From positions 86,593-150,592 of the forward strand of contig DASXSB010000063.1 in NCBI GenBank assembly GCA_036506275.1: 64,000 nucleotides of DNA. Reading direction: 5' to 3'. Below, piece by piece: positions 52,463 to 63,158 of this stretch (positions are counted from its first letter, which is position 1; every line of letters starts with the position of its first letter). The DNA is from DASXSB01 sp036506275 (lineage in GTDB: Bacteria > Methylomirabilota > Methylomirabilia > Rokubacteriales > CSP1-6). The position numbers were made by a program, and so were the translations under genes. The notes beneath the pieces were generated by a model, which ran no database searches, had not been told where the DNA came from, and saw only the letters and a list, made by a program, of their open reading frames with translations.

Positions 52463-53251
52463 CTAGTACGCCGGAAGCTGGCCGGCCTTGACCGTTTTGC
52501 GCACGCGGCCCACTTCCTCCGCCGCCCGCGCGGCGAGGAAGCGCGCGTCGCTGGCGAGGGTCACGAAGCGGTAGCCGGCCGCGATCATCCGGCACGCGTA
52601 GTCCGACGACGCGCAGTGAATGCCCGCCACCACCCCGTGACGCTTGCAGGCGTCCACGATCTGCTCCTGGGCCTCCACCACCGCGGGCTCGGTCTGATCG
52701 AGGCGCGGCTTGCAGCCGAGGGCGAGGCTCAGGTCCGACGGCCCCACGTACACGGCGTCCACGCCGGGGACGGTGAGAATCGCATCCAGGTTCGAGAGCG
52801 CCTCCGCCGTCTCGATCATCGGCATCACGATGAGATCGTCGTTGGCGTGGTCGCCGTAGTCGGCGCCCGCGTAGAGCGACGCCCGCACGGGCCCCCAGCT
52901 CCGGTAGCCGCGCGGCGGGTACTTGCACGCGGCCACCAGCGCTTCCGCCTGCGCGCGCGTGCTGATCATCGGGCACACCACCCCGTAGGCGCCGGCGTCG
53001 AGAATCTTCATGAGCCAGGCGGGATCGTTCCACGGCACGCGGGCGAGCGGGATCACGGAGGTGGTGGCGATCGCCTGCAGCATCGTCACCGCCGCCTGGT
53101 AATCGACGACGCCGTGCTGCATGTCGACGGTGAGGGAGTCGAAGCCCTGGTGCGCGACCACTTCCGCCGAGAACGCGCTCGGGATGGAGAGCCAGCCGTT
53201 GACGACGGTGTCTCCGCGCGCCCAGATCGATCGCAGCGTGTTCGGTCTCAC
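52463..53251 (-). CDS. HpcH/HpaI-family aldolase
   Basis: 262 aa, GTG start. Class II aldolase motifs: SLTVDMQHGVVDY with catalytic residues, VIPLARVPWNDPAWL with Arg, CPMISTRAQAEALV, IVMPMIETAEAL with the metal-binding Glu, and AVYVGPSDLSLALG with the second metal ligand Asp. Members cleave 4-hydroxy-2-oxo acids to pyruvate plus an aldehyde. It lies 19 bases after the CBS gene, on the same strand. Confidence 0.93.
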   Translation of the reverse strand: MRPNTLRSIWARGDTVVNGWLSIPSAFSAEVVAHQGFDSLTVDMQHGVVDYQAAVTMLQAIATTSVIPLARVPWNDPAWLMKILDAGAYGVVCPMISTRAQAEALVAACKYPPRGYRSWGPVRASLYAGADYGDHANDDLIVMPMIETAEALSNLDAILTVPGVDAVYVGPSDLSLALGCKPRLDQTEPAVVEAQEQIVDACKRHGVVAGIHCASSDYACRMIAAGYRFVTLASDARFLAARAAEEVGRVRKTVKAGQLPAY

Positions 53252-53270
53252 CGATCTTCTGCTTCCCGCC

Positions 53271-53795
53271 CTAGCCGGCGTCCATCTGCAGCGGGTTCTT
53301 CAGGCGATCGCCGGGCGGCAGATGGAGGACCGCGTCCGGGAAGATCTCGGCGAGCCAGCGCACCACGTCGTTGACGGTGACGATCCCGATTGGCTGGCCT
53401 TCGGGATCGACGAGCGGCACCGTGCGGTAACCCGCGTTGTGCATGCGATTGATCGCATGGCACACGCGGTCGTCGGGCGTGAGCGCCTCCGGCTCGCGGG
53501 TCATGACGTCGCTCAGACGCGTCTTCGCAGGGTCGCGACCCTCGCCCACGATGCGCGTGAGCACGTCGCGCTCCGTGAAGATCCCCGTGAGCCGGCCCTC
53601 GCCGTCCACCACCACCACCGCCGCGCGCCGGTTCGCGACCATCTTCATGACCGCGTCGTGCACGGTGGCGTCGGGCGTGAGCTTCAGCGGCTCGCTGGGA
53701 GCGAGCAGCCGCACGGTGTCGCTGAGAAGGGCGTCCTCGAGCTTCCGGAACTCGGTCTCCAGGGATTCGGCGTACTCGTCCTGGTCGTCGCTCAT
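53271..53795 (-). CDS. Two-CBS-domain protein
   Basis: 174 aa. Two CBS repeats (about 40-95: ATVHDAVMKMVANRRAAVVVV, GIFTERDVL; and 98-160: DRVCHAINRMHNAGYRTVPL, GIVTVNDVVRWL), preceded by an acidic N terminus. CBS pairs bind adenine nucleotides or similar ligands; here there is no fused effector. Sits in front of the aldolase gene and may regulate it. Confidence 0.9.
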   Translation of the reverse strand: MSDDQDEYAESLETEFRKLEDALLSDTVRLLAPSEPLKLTPDATVHDAVMKMVANRRAAVVVVDGEGRLTGIFTERDVLTRIVGEGRDPAKTRLSDVMTREPEALTPDDRVCHAINRMHNAGYRTVPLVDPEGQPIGIVTVNDVVRWLAEIFPDAVLHLPPGDRLKNPLQMDAG

Positions 53796-53884
53796 GGGCT
53801 ACCTCGCTTCCGCGCGCGGTGGGGGGACTCTACGTGGCTTTGGCCCTCGCTTCAAGACGGTCGTCGCGGGCCTCGTGGAGAGAA

Positions 53885-56836
53885 CTACTGGACGTCGAAC
53901 ACGCGAATCTGACTGCCGCGGGGCCCGGTGCTCGCGATCACGAGACGCCCGTCGAGCGGCGCCATGGCCACGGCGCGGCCCACGTCCGACGGCAGCTCGA
54001 ATCGCACGGCCGTCCCGCGCGCCACGTCGACGAGGGCGGCCTCGCCGGCGAGGCTCACGGCGGCGACGCGGCCCCCGGGGCCGAGGGCGGTGCGACGCAG
54101 GACGCCCGGCAAGCGCGCCGCCTCCACCACGCGTCCCGCCCCCGCGACGTCGACCAGCCATACGCGCTGGACGCCGCGCTCCCACCGCGTGCACAGCAGA
54201 TGACCGTCCGGCGCAGCCGCCATCGGACAGTGCACGGCGCGCGGCCACCTCGCCACGCGGGCATGTCCATCAGGCGCGAGTCGCCAGACTTCTGTCATCA
54301 CCGGCGGCGCCTGCAGCACGGTGGTCGCCCACGCCAGCGGCCCCGCGCCGGTGCGCACGCGAAGCTTCACGCCCGCCACCGTCGGCGACAGCGCGTACAC
54401 GAGGGCGAAGCCGTCGGCCTCGCCGATCGGCACCGGGCTGACGGTGACGGCCGCATCGCCGATCTTGCCGAGGGCGACCAGGAAGTTCTCGCCGTCGGAG
54501 CTGCCGCCCACCAGGCTCCACGCTCCGGTGACGGGCGACACGGCGAGACGCGCCGCCGCCACGTTGGGGACGGTCGCGCTCCACGGCGACGTCGTGCCGG
54601 CCGCGAGGTCGAGGACGCGCACGGACAAGCCGTGATCGCCGGGAATGGCGACGAGAGCGCGATTGTCGTCGACGAACTGGAGATCGTCGGCGGCGACGTC
54701 GCGGCGCTCACCGCTCACGCTCACGACGCGCATCGTGGGCGTCATGGTGCCGTCGCGCGCGAGCAGCTTCACCGCGAACCGCGTGCCCGACGGCGCTACC
54801 CTCAGATCGCCGGCATAGGCGCCCACGTCGACCTGACCCATCACCTTGGCGGCGCCGTCGCGCCACGCGAGGGACCGCTCGTGTTCGCTCGTCGCCAGGG
54901 GCGCGAAGACCGCGGCCGCGAGGCCGGCCACCGCGATCGTGGCCACGCCGGCGCCCGCACGGCGCCCGACCCGACGGCGATCCGTGAGCATGGCGGCACC
55001 CGCACCCGCGAGCGCCACCCACGCGCCGATCGCCTGCGCCAGCGCGTCCACCAGCGATTCCTCGCCCGCCGCGTACCAGGCGGCGCTGCCGGCGCCGAGG
55101 AGCGCAACAGCGCCGAGAACGATGACCGTCACGCGCATGGCGGGGACTTCGCGCGCGGGGAGCGGTTCCCGATTCCGCCGCGCCAGCCACAGCGCGGCCA
55201 GCCCGAAGCCAAGCGGCAGCGTGAACGCGGCCACCACGGTCATCGCCGAGACTTCCAGCGCCTGCGCCATGCCCACGAGGCCCGCGAACACCGCCACCAC
55301 GCCGAGCGCGCTGACGGTTGCGCGCGCGGGACGGGCGATGACGACGGCGCCCGCGACCAGCACCGTCCACACCGCCGCCGTGGCCGGCGCCACCGCCATC
55401 AGCGCCGCCGCCACCAGGCGCCCGGACAGCTCGAGGCCGATGGCGGGGCGCTCGCTGAACTGCGCATCCACCACGTCGAGTGCGCGTTGCACGGCGGCCA
55501 CGGTCTCGGCGCCGGCAAGCGTCACGCTCCACGACGCACCGGCGCGATCGGTGGCGACGAGCGCCGCCGTTCCCCCCAGCGAGGCGCGCACGCGAAGATC
55601 CACGAGCTCGGGATACCTCACCGAACGCGTAGTGATCGCCGCCTCGCGGAGCGCCGCCGGCTCCGCCGGAGTCCCCGTGGGGACGCCGTCGAGCCACCAG
55701 GCGCGGTCGGTATCCAAGATCACGAAGCTGCCGGCGGTGGCGGTGGCGGCCACCGTGGCAGAGGCCAACGACGGTTCCGTCACGCCGGCGACAGCGCGGA
55801 CCGCGTGCACGCGCCGGGCAAGGCTCGGGTGGGAGGCACCGCGCTCCACGTCGGCGCTCCACCGCCGTGGTTGCCGGCCGAGCACCGACAGCCGCACGAG
55901 CGCACGCACGAGCGCCTCCGCATCTCCGCACAGCGCCACCGCGCGGGCATCGCTCTCCGCCTCGTGCTTCTTGTGTCGCACGAGGTTCAGGAGCGGAGCG
56001 GCGAGCGCGATCGTCGCCCACAGCAAGCTGAGGTCGGAGTGCCCGGGAAGCAATACGCTGGCGAGGGGGACGCCGAAGGCGGCGACGGCGATGCCCGCCC
56101 ACATCACGAGCGCCGATCGGCGCTGGTCGCGCGCGTCGTGGTGCTCGAGGTGCGCCATCTCGTGGGCGAAGATCGCCGCTTGCTCGTCGGCGGGAAATTG
56201 CTCGAGGACCGCGTCGCTGAAGAGCACAGCGGGGTGACGCACGGACGGAAAGGCGAACGCGTTCACGATGCGCCCGCCCGGAAAGCCGAAGCGGAGGAAG
56301 CGCGGCCTTACCGCGCGCGTGCGGCCGGCGATGGCGATGAACGTCGGCGGCAACGGCACGTCGGTGGCGCCGATGAGGGCGAAGCACACGCGTCCGTACG
56401 CGGTCGTCCAGCCGAGCAGCAGCAGCGCCAACGCCGTCGCCACCACCCAGCGCGCGGAGCCCGCGGAGAGCACCAGCGCCGGCGTGAGGGCGAGCAGCAC
56501 CCACACTCCCCCGAACGCGATCGACATCCGAAGCCGCGCGATCAGGTACGCGATCACTCCCCATCGCTCCTCGAGCAGCTTCTTCCGCGACGGGAAGCCG
56601 CCCACCGTGAACGAGACGATCATCAGCGGGAGCGCCCAGGGCAGCGCGCGCGGATTGACGACGGCAAGGATCCCGAGCGCGACCGCGAACGCCTGCGTCA
56701 CGCGCGCGCTCCGCGCGAGCGTGCGCTCGGCGAGGGCGGGATCGTCGAGACGGCGCAGGAGGCGCTGGCCGGTCCACCAGGCGATGAGGGCGGGCGCGAG
56801 AGCGAGAGCGATGGTGAGGGCGATGGCAATGGTCAC
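53885..56836 (-). CDS. M48 metalloprotease fused to a predicted extracytoplasmic propeller
   Basis: 983 aa. From GTG 56836: four N-terminal membrane helices, an M48 domain with the zinc motif HEMAH at 225-229 and a likely third ligand Glu near 295 (HEAESDARA), then further membrane helices (about 430-650) and a C-terminal domain of about 290 residues (690-983) made of repeated beta-strand units such as GTRFAVKLLARDG and FVDDNRALVAIP, which looks like a WD-type propeller. HtpX-like proteases are normally near 300 aa. Role: envelope proteolysis with a sensing or docking domain, by inference. Confidence 0.82.
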   Translation of the reverse strand: MTIAIALTIALALAPALIAWWTGQRLLRRLDDPALAERTLARSARVTQAFAVALGILAVVNPRALPWALPLMIVSFTVGGFPSRKKLLEERWGVIAYLIARLRMSIAFGGVWVLLALTPALVLSAGSARWVVATALALLLLGWTTAYGRVCFALIGATDVPLPPTFIAIAGRTRAVRPRFLRFGFPGGRIVNAFAFPSVRHPAVLFSDAVLEQFPADEQAAIFAHEMAHLEHHDARDQRRSALVMWAGIAVAAFGVPLASVLLPGHSDLSLLWATIALAAPLLNLVRHKKHEAESDARAVALCGDAEALVRALVRLSVLGRQPRRWSADVERGASHPSLARRVHAVRAVAGVTEPSLASATVAATATAGSFVILDTDRAWWLDGVPTGTPAEPAALREAAITTRSVRYPELVDLRVRASLGGTAALVATDRAGASWSVTLAGAETVAAVQRALDVVDAQFSERPAIGLELSGRLVAAALMAVAPATAAVWTVLVAGAVVIARPARATVSALGVVAVFAGLVGMAQALEVSAMTVVAAFTLPLGFGLAALWLARRNREPLPAREVPAMRVTVIVLGAVALLGAGSAAWYAAGEESLVDALAQAIGAWVALAGAGAAMLTDRRRVGRRAGAGVATIAVAGLAAAVFAPLATSEHERSLAWRDGAAKVMGQVDVGAYAGDLRVAPSGTRFAVKLLARDGTMTPTMRVVSVSGERRDVAADDLQFVDDNRALVAIPGDHGLSVRVLDLAAGTTSPWSATVPNVAAARLAVSPVTGAWSLVGGSSDGENFLVALGKIGDAAVTVSPVPIGEADGFALVYALSPTVAGVKLRVRTGAGPLAWATTVLQAPPVMTEVWRLAPDGHARVARWPRAVHCPMAAAPDGHLLCTRWERGVQRVWLVDVAGAGRVVEAARLPGVLRRTALGPGGRVAAVSLAGEAALVDVARGTAVRFELPSDVGRAVAMAPLDGRLVIASTGPRGSQIRVFDVQ

Positions 56837-56863
56837 GGTTCTTTCATCGTAGCGCGCGCGGAG

Positions 56864-56869
56864 TAGAAT
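56864..56869 (+). promoter_or_regulatory. -10 box of the sulfurtransferase
   Basis: TAGAAT (5/6) is 7 bases before the ATG at 56877 and no ribosome site lies between, so the transcript would start at the ATG. The -35 region is poor. Confidence 0.45.
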
Positions 56870-56876
56870 CCCGTCA

Positions 56877-57719
56877 ATGCTGGAGCCCCTCGTCGCCACG
56901 GCGTGGCTGGCCGAGCACCCTCGGGAGCCCGGGCTCCGGGTCGTGGATGGAAGCTGGCACATGCCCCAGCTTGCGCGCGATCCCCGGGCAGAATTTGTCC
57001 AGGCGCACATCCCCGGCGCCGTCTTCTTCGACATCGACGCCATCGCCGATCGGCACACCGACCTTCCCCACATGTTGCCGAGTCCCGAGGAGTTCGCGGA
57101 GGCGGTGGGGCGCCTCGGGATCGGCTCGGACGACCGCGTGATCGTCTACGACGTGCGGGGAGTGGTGAGCGCGGCGCGTGTGTGGTGGACGTTCCGCGCC
57201 TTCGGTCACGACGCGATCTCCGTGCTCGACGGCGGGCTTGCGAAGTGGAAGGCCGAGGGCCGTCCGCTCGAGTCCGGCTCGCCGACGCCTTCACCGCGCC
57301 GCTTCGTCGCCACGCCGCGTCCCGAGCTCGTGCGTGACCTCGAGCGCATGCGCGCGAACCTCGCGGACCGTCGCGAGCAGGTGCTGGACGCACGCTCCGC
57401 CGGGCGCTTTGCGGCGACGGAGCCGGAGCCGCGGGCCGGCCTGCGTGGCGGCCATATCCCGGGCAGCCTCAATCTCCCGTACGACCGGCTGTACGCAGCC
57501 GACGCCACGTTGCTGCCGCCGCCGGCACTCCGACACGCGCTCGAAAGCGCCGGCGTGGATCTGAAGCAGCCGGTGGTGACGACGTGCGGCTCCGGGATCA
57601 CCGCCTCCGTGCTCGCGCTCGCCCTGCACGTGGTGGGGCACCGCGAGACCGCCGTCTACGACGGGTCGTGGACGGAGTGGGGCGGCCGCCCGGACACGCC
57701 GGTGGAAACGACGATCTAG
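56877..57719 (+). CDS. sseA: 3-mercaptopyruvate sulfurtransferase-like protein
   Basis: 280 aa, two rhodanese domains. The first is catalytically silent (VIVYDVRGVVSAARVWW); the second has the active loop CGSGITA, which fits 3-mercaptopyruvate sulfurtransferases (CGxGxTA) better than thiosulfate ones. Cytosolic. Possibly leaderless. Together with the four-domain rhodanese at 48649 it points to active sulfane-sulfur metabolism. Confidence 0.92.
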   Translation: MLEPLVATAWLAEHPREPGLRVVDGSWHMPQLARDPRAEFVQAHIPGAVFFDIDAIADRHTDLPHMLPSPEEFAEAVGRLGIGSDDRVIVYDVRGVVSAARVWWTFRAFGHDAISVLDGGLAKWKAEGRPLESGSPTPSPRRFVATPRPELVRDLERMRANLADRREQVLDARSAGRFAATEPEPRAGLRGGHIPGSLNLPYDRLYAADATLLPPPALRHALESAGVDLKQPVVTTCGSGITASVLALALHVVGHRETAVYDGSWTEWGGRPDTPVETTI

Positions 57720-57783
57720 GGACGCCGCCGGTGTTATGGTGTGCACCGCCGCGCCGCCCGGCGGCGCGCGGAAAGGACCAGAC

Positions 57784-58128
57784 ATGAGCGTCAAGCGAAT
57801 CCAGCCAGGTCCGCGCATGAGCCAGGCCGTCGTTCACGGCAACACCGTGTATCTCGCGGGGCAGGTGGCGGGGGACGACGCGACCACCAAGGGCCAGACG
57901 AAGCAGGTCCTCGCCAAGATCGACGCGCTGCTGGCGTCGGTCGGCACCAGCAAGTCCAACCTGCTCGCCGCCACCGTGTACCTCGCCGACATGAAGACGT
58001 ACAACGACATGAACGAGGCATGGGACGCGTGGGTGGACCCGGCGAACGCCCCCGCACGTGCCACCGTCGAGGCGAAGCTCGCCTCGCCGAAGTACCTGGT
58101 CGAGATTTCCGTCGTCGCCGCCCTCTGA
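57784..58128 (+). CDS. ridA: RidA/YjgF-family protein
   Basis: 114 aa. VYLAGQVAGDDATTKGQT, an internal KIDALLASVG helix and the catalytic-site Arg in APARATVEAKL place it in the RidA family, which hydrolyses reactive enamines/imines. ATG has AAAGGA upstream. The SDR gene starts one base after its stop codon, so the two are translationally linked. Confidence 0.92.
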   Translation: MSVKRIQPGPRMSQAVVHGNTVYLAGQVAGDDATTKGQTKQVLAKIDALLASVGTSKSNLLAATVYLADMKTYNDMNEAWDAWVDPANAPARATVEAKLASPKYLVEISVVAAL

Positions 58129-58129
58129 C

Positions 58130-58909
58130 GTGACCGTCGCCCGCCGCTTCGTCGACAAGGTGGTGCTCGTCACCGGCGCTGGCGGCGGCATCGGCCGCGC
58201 CGCCGCCGTGCGCTTCGCGGCGGAAGGCGCGCGCCTCGCCCTCGTCGACGTCGCTCTCGACGGCCTCAAGGAGACGCAGGCGGCGGTGGAGCGGGCGGGC
58301 GGCCAGGCGCTCACGGTGGAGGCCGACGTGACCCGCGCCGCCGACGTCGAGCGCTACGCCGCCGCCGCCGCCGATCGCTTCGGCGGGATCGACTGCTTCT
58401 TCAACAACGCGGGCGTGCTGGGCGCGGTGAGCCCGCTCGTCGACTATCCAGAAGAAGCGTTCGACCGGGTGATGGCGGTCAACGTGAAAGGCGTGTGGCT
58501 CGGTCTCAAGCACGTGGCCCCGCGCCTGGTCCAGCGCGGGGGCGGCGCCATCGTCAACACCGCCTCCATCGCGGGGCTGCGGGGAACACCGAACCTCGTC
58601 GCGTACACGGCGAGCAAGCACGCCGTCATCGGCCTCACGCGCACGGCCTCGCTCGAGCTCGTCCGCCACCACGTGCGCGTGAACGCCGTGTGTCCAAGCC
58701 CGGTGGAGACACCGATGGCCCGCGATCTCGAAGCGGGGTTCAACGCGCGGAACCCCGACGTCGCCCACGACCGCTTTGCCGCAACCATTCCGATGCGGCG
58801 CTACGGGCAGCCCGAGGAGGTGGCCGCGCTCGTGGCGTTCCTCTGCAGCCCGGATGCGTCCTACATCACCGGCAGCATCTACACCGTCGACGGCGGGGCA
58901 ATGGTGTAA
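58130..58909 (+). CDS. Short-chain dehydrogenase/reductase
   Basis: 259 aa, GTG start. TGAGGGIGRAAAVRF cofactor motif, NNAGVLG, catalytic Ser in NTASIAG, YTASKHA, and the C-terminal SYITGSIYTVDGGAMV. A further SDR is at 47327. Linked to ridA upstream; doxX follows 26 bases later. Confidence 0.93.
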   Translation: MTVARRFVDKVVLVTGAGGGIGRAAAVRFAAEGARLALVDVALDGLKETQAAVERAGGQALTVEADVTRAADVERYAAAAADRFGGIDCFFNNAGVLGAVSPLVDYPEEAFDRVMAVNVKGVWLGLKHVAPRLVQRGGGAIVNTASIAGLRGTPNLVAYTASKHAVIGLTRTASLELVRHHVRVNAVCPSPVETPMARDLEAGFNARNPDVAHDRFAATIPMRRYGQPEEVAALVAFLCSPDASYITGSIYTVDGGAMV

Positions 58910-58935
58910 CGCACCGCCGCCTTGGAGGAGGGCCC

Positions 58936-59388
58936 ATGGAGCACCTCTTCGCCACGTATCCGTCGTGGAGCATGCTCGTCATTCGCCTCGGCCTCGGCAT
59001 CGTGTTCTTCGCCCACGGCGCCCAGAAAGTCCTCGGATGGTTCGGCGGCCACGGCCTCAAGGGGACCATCGGCTACTTCCAACAGGCGCTCAAGATCCCG
59101 CCCGCGCTCACCGTCCTCGCCGCCCTCACGGAGTTCCTGGGTGGGATCGCGCTCATCGTCGGTTTCCTCGGCCGCCCCGCCGCCCTCGGGCTCATCGTCG
59201 TCATGCTCGTCGCCATCGCCAAGGTCCACTCGGCGAACGGCTTCTTCGTGAACTGGAGCTTGCAACCCGGCAAGGGCCACGGCTTCGAGATGAACTTCGC
59301 GCTGATCGCGATGGCGGTTGCGGTCGTCATCGCGGGGACGGGGATGCTCTCGATCGATCGAATGATCTACGAGAACATGCTTCGCTAG
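58936..59388 (+). CDS. DoxX-family membrane protein
   Basis: 150 aa, four helices with the DoxX start (LVIRLGLGIVFFAHGAQKVLGWFGG), KIPPALTVLAALTEFLGG, and the FEMNFALIAMAVAV helix. DoxX proteins are quinone-related or redox membrane proteins; function here is unknown. GGAGGAGGG precedes the ATG. Confidence 0.9.
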   Translation: MEHLFATYPSWSMLVIRLGLGIVFFAHGAQKVLGWFGGHGLKGTIGYFQQALKIPPALTVLAALTEFLGGIALIVGFLGRPAALGLIVVMLVAIAKVHSANGFFVNWSLQPGKGHGFEMNFALIAMAVAVVIAGTGMLSIDRMIYENMLR

Positions 59389-59397
59389 CAGGCGCGT

Positions 59398-59435
59398 ACG
59401 CCGCGGGGTGGAGTCGCGCGCTCGCCCCGCGGCGT
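59398..59435. terminator. Perfect hairpin between converging doxX and thiolase
   Basis: ACGCCGCGGGG (59398-59408) and its exact complement CCCCGCGGCGT (59425-59435) with a 16-base loop: an 11-bp stem without a U-tract. Confidence 0.5.
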
Positions 59436-59489
59436 CACCTCGCGCTCGTCCTGGGCCCGAGGCGAGTGAGCCGACTGTCCGGCTCCTGG

Positions 59490-60677
<1,188 letters not shown>

Positions 60678-60824
60678 GGCTTTGTCCTCTCCGGGCGGTT
60701 TCGGAGACTGTACTCGATTCCGGGCCGCCGCGCCTCGGCCACCCGTGGCCCCGTCTTGACGACCGTCGGCCCCGGTATCAGCATGGGGCGACCCGCGCCC
60801 GAGCGCGGAGCCGGAGGAGTCGCC

Positions 60825-61709
60825 ATGGCGCGTTACATCAAGGTCGCGGCTGCCCAGATGGGACCGAATGACGAGGGCACGCCGCGGGAGGCGATCGTGG
60901 AGCGCATGATGGCGCTTCTCGATGCGGCCGCGCGCGACGGCGTGGAGCTGATCGTCTACCCCGAGATGGCGCTCACGACCTACTTCCCGAAGAAGATCAG
61001 GCCCGACTTCGACCAGTTCTTCGAGAACGAGGTGCCGCCGAAGGCGCTGGAGCCGTTGCTGCGACGGGCGGCGGCGGCGCGGGTGGCGGTGCACGTCGGG
61101 TTCTGCGAGAAGGCGGACGGGAAATACTTCAACACCGCGCTCCTCACCGACCGTGACGGGCGGCTGTGCGGGACGTTTCGTAAGATTCATCTCCCCGGCA
61201 CGAGGGCGCCCGACGGCGTCGCGCAGGTGTACGAGCCCTACTACTTCGCCCACGGCGACACGGGCTACCGCGTGTGGGAGTGCGCAGGCGCCAAGGTGGG
61301 CATCGCGATCTGCCAGGATCGCCGCTATCCGGAAAGCTACCGCGCGCTTGCGCTGCAGGGCGCCGAGCTGATCCTGATCGGCTACAACACGCCGGCGTCC
61401 GCGCTCGCGCTCGATCTCAACGACCTCTGCATGCGCGCGGGCGCGTATGCCAACGCGTGCTGGGTCGTGGGCGCCGCCAAGGCCGGGATCGAGGACGGAG
61501 TGGAGCTGATCGCGGGCAGCAGCGTCATCAGCCCGCAAGGCCAGATCGTGGCGAAGGCGGCGACCACCGGCGACGAGCTGATCGCGGCCCGCATCGACGT
61601 CGACGCGATGGTGCCCGTGCGCAAGCGGTGGAACTTCCTCGGCCGCCGCCAGCCCCAGCACTACGGCGCGCTGCTCGCGCCCGTCACCGAAAAGGAGACG
61701 CACCGATGA
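60825..61709 (+). CDS. Carbon-nitrogen hydrolase, N-carbamoyl-D-amino-acid-hydrolase-like
   Basis: 294 aa nitrilase superfamily. The triad is Glu47 (VYPEMAL), Lys120 (FRKIHLPG) and Cys163 (AICQDRRYPE); the last matches the D-carbamoylase loop. It removes the carbamoyl group of N-carbamoyl-D-amino acids. ATG has CCGGAGGAG upstream and overlaps the hydantoinase by ATGA. A weak promoter (TTGACG at 60756-60761) lies before it. Confidence 0.9.
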   Translation: MARYIKVAAAQMGPNDEGTPREAIVERMMALLDAAARDGVELIVYPEMALTTYFPKKIRPDFDQFFENEVPPKALEPLLRRAAAARVAVHVGFCEKADGKYFNTALLTDRDGRLCGTFRKIHLPGTRAPDGVAQVYEPYYFAHGDTGYRVWECAGAKVGIAICQDRRYPESYRALALQGAELILIGYNTPASALALDLNDLCMRAGAYANACWVVGAAKAGIEDGVELIAGSSVISPQGQIVAKAATTGDELIAARIDVDAMVPVRKRWNFLGRRQPQHYGALLAPVTEKETHR

Positions 61710-63139
61710 GCGCCCGCGGCGTCGACGTCATCGTCCGCGGCGGTCGGGTCGTCACCGCCACCGACGTGGTGGAGGCGGCGGTCGCGATCAAGGCAGGCAC
61801 CATCGTCGCCATCGCTCCGGAAGCGATGCTTCCACCCGCCGACCACGTGATCGATGCCACGGGGAAGATCGTGTTTCCGGGGTTCATCGATTGCCATCTG
61901 CACGTCGGCCCCGAGTACGACGACTGGCGGACGTCGGCGCGCGCCGCCGCCCGCACCGGGCTCACCACGCTGGTGCCGTTCGTGACGTACGACGCCGGAG
62001 AGACGCTGCCGCGCGCCACGCAGCGCCTGCGCGAGGAAGCGGAGTCGGCCTCTGTCCTCGACTTCGGCTTCCACTTCATCCTGAATCACGAGCCGCCCAT
62101 CCTGGATGGGCTCGCCACCGCGGTCGAGATGGGCGTCCGCTCCTTCAAGCTCTTCATGACGTACAAGAAGCGCGGCAAGCGGATGGTGTCGGACGAGTTC
62201 ATCTGCAACACGATGGAGCGCCTGGCCGCGCTCGGCGGCGTCTGCCAGGTGCACTGCGAGAACGGCGACGTCCTCTGCTATCTCGAAAACAAGGCGATCG
62301 CGGAAGGCCGCACGGCGCCCACGGACTTCCCCGCCACCTGCCCGGACTGGGCGGAAGAGGAAGCGATCAACCGGGCCATCCTCATCGCGCGCCTCACCGG
62401 TTGTCCGCTGTACGTCGTGCATCTCTCGACCGCGCTCGGCCTCGAGCGCATCAAGCGCGCGCAGAACGAGGGCCAGCGCGTGTGGGTGGAGACGTGTCCC
62501 CAGTATCTGCTCCTCACCGACAGGGAGATGGAGCGGCTCGGACCGTTCGCCAAGATCGGCCCGCCCCTGCGTCCCGCTGACGGGCCCGACCGCCGCGCGC
62601 TCTGGGCCGGGCTGGCGAGCGGCTACATCAACACGATCGCGAGCGATCACGCGCCGCGGCCGCCCGAGTTCAAGGAGCCGGGACGCACGAACATCTTCGT
62701 GGATCCGCAGGGTGTGCCGATCCCCTTCGGCGCTCCCTCCGTCGAGACGCTGGTGCCGTTGATCTACAACCACGGCGTGGTCGAGCGCGGGCTGCCGCTC
62801 CCGTGGATGGCGCGCGTGCTCGCTGAGAACCCGGCGCGCATCTTCGGTCTGTTCCCGCGCAAGGGCGCCATCCGCGTCGGCGCCGACGCCGATCTCACGC
62901 TCTGGGATCCGAACGCGGAGTGGACGATCGAGCAGCGTCAGCACCTCAGCATCGCGGGCTACACGCCGTACGAAGGATGGCCGATCCGCGGGCGCGCGTG
63001 GCAGACGCTGGTGCGAGGCCAGGTCGTGCTCAACCCCGCCGGTGACCTCGAACAGAAGTCGGGCTTCGGTCAGTTCCTGAACGAAGAGTCACCCGCCAAT
63101 CCCGTGGCGGGTGCGGTGGTGGCCAGCCGCGCGCGGTGA
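61706..63139 (+). CDS. hyuA: D-hydantoinase/dihydropyrimidinase
   Basis: 477 aa. Metal site HxH (H64, H66), carboxylated Lys148 in SFKLFMTYK, H183 in VHCENGD and the Asp in TIASDHAPR are all present. It opens 5-substituted hydantoins to N-carbamoyl-D-amino acids, the substrate of the enzyme encoded just upstream. With the N-acyl-D-amino-acid deacylase at 14614 it fits a D-amino-acid handling theme. Confidence 0.92.
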   Translation: MSARGVDVIVRGGRVVTATDVVEAAVAIKAGTIVAIAPEAMLPPADHVIDATGKIVFPGFIDCHLHVGPEYDDWRTSARAAARTGLTTLVPFVTYDAGETLPRATQRLREEAESASVLDFGFHFILNHEPPILDGLATAVEMGVRSFKLFMTYKKRGKRMVSDEFICNTMERLAALGGVCQVHCENGDVLCYLENKAIAEGRTAPTDFPATCPDWAEEEAINRAILIARLTGCPLYVVHLSTALGLERIKRAQNEGQRVWVETCPQYLLLTDREMERLGPFAKIGPPLRPADGPDRRALWAGLASGYINTIASDHAPRPPEFKEPGRTNIFVDPQGVPIPFGAPSVETLVPLIYNHGVVERGLPLPWMARVLAENPARIFGLFPRKGAIRVGADADLTLWDPNAEWTIEQRQHLSIAGYTPYEGWPIRGRAWQTLVRGQVVLNPAGDLEQKSGFGQFLNEESPANPVAGAVVASRAR

Positions 63140-63158
63140 CGCGGTCGTGATCGCGCTC

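Noticed and set aside
53819..56866. Open frame of 1015 codons on the plus strand
   Set aside because: Antisense to the M48 protease, which has membrane helices and HEMAH in the opposite reading.
60756..60784. Promoter TTGACG with TATCAG before the nitrilase gene
   Set aside because: The spacing of 14 bases is too short; with 17 bases the -10 is CAGCAT, only a weak match, so it is mentioned but not listed.
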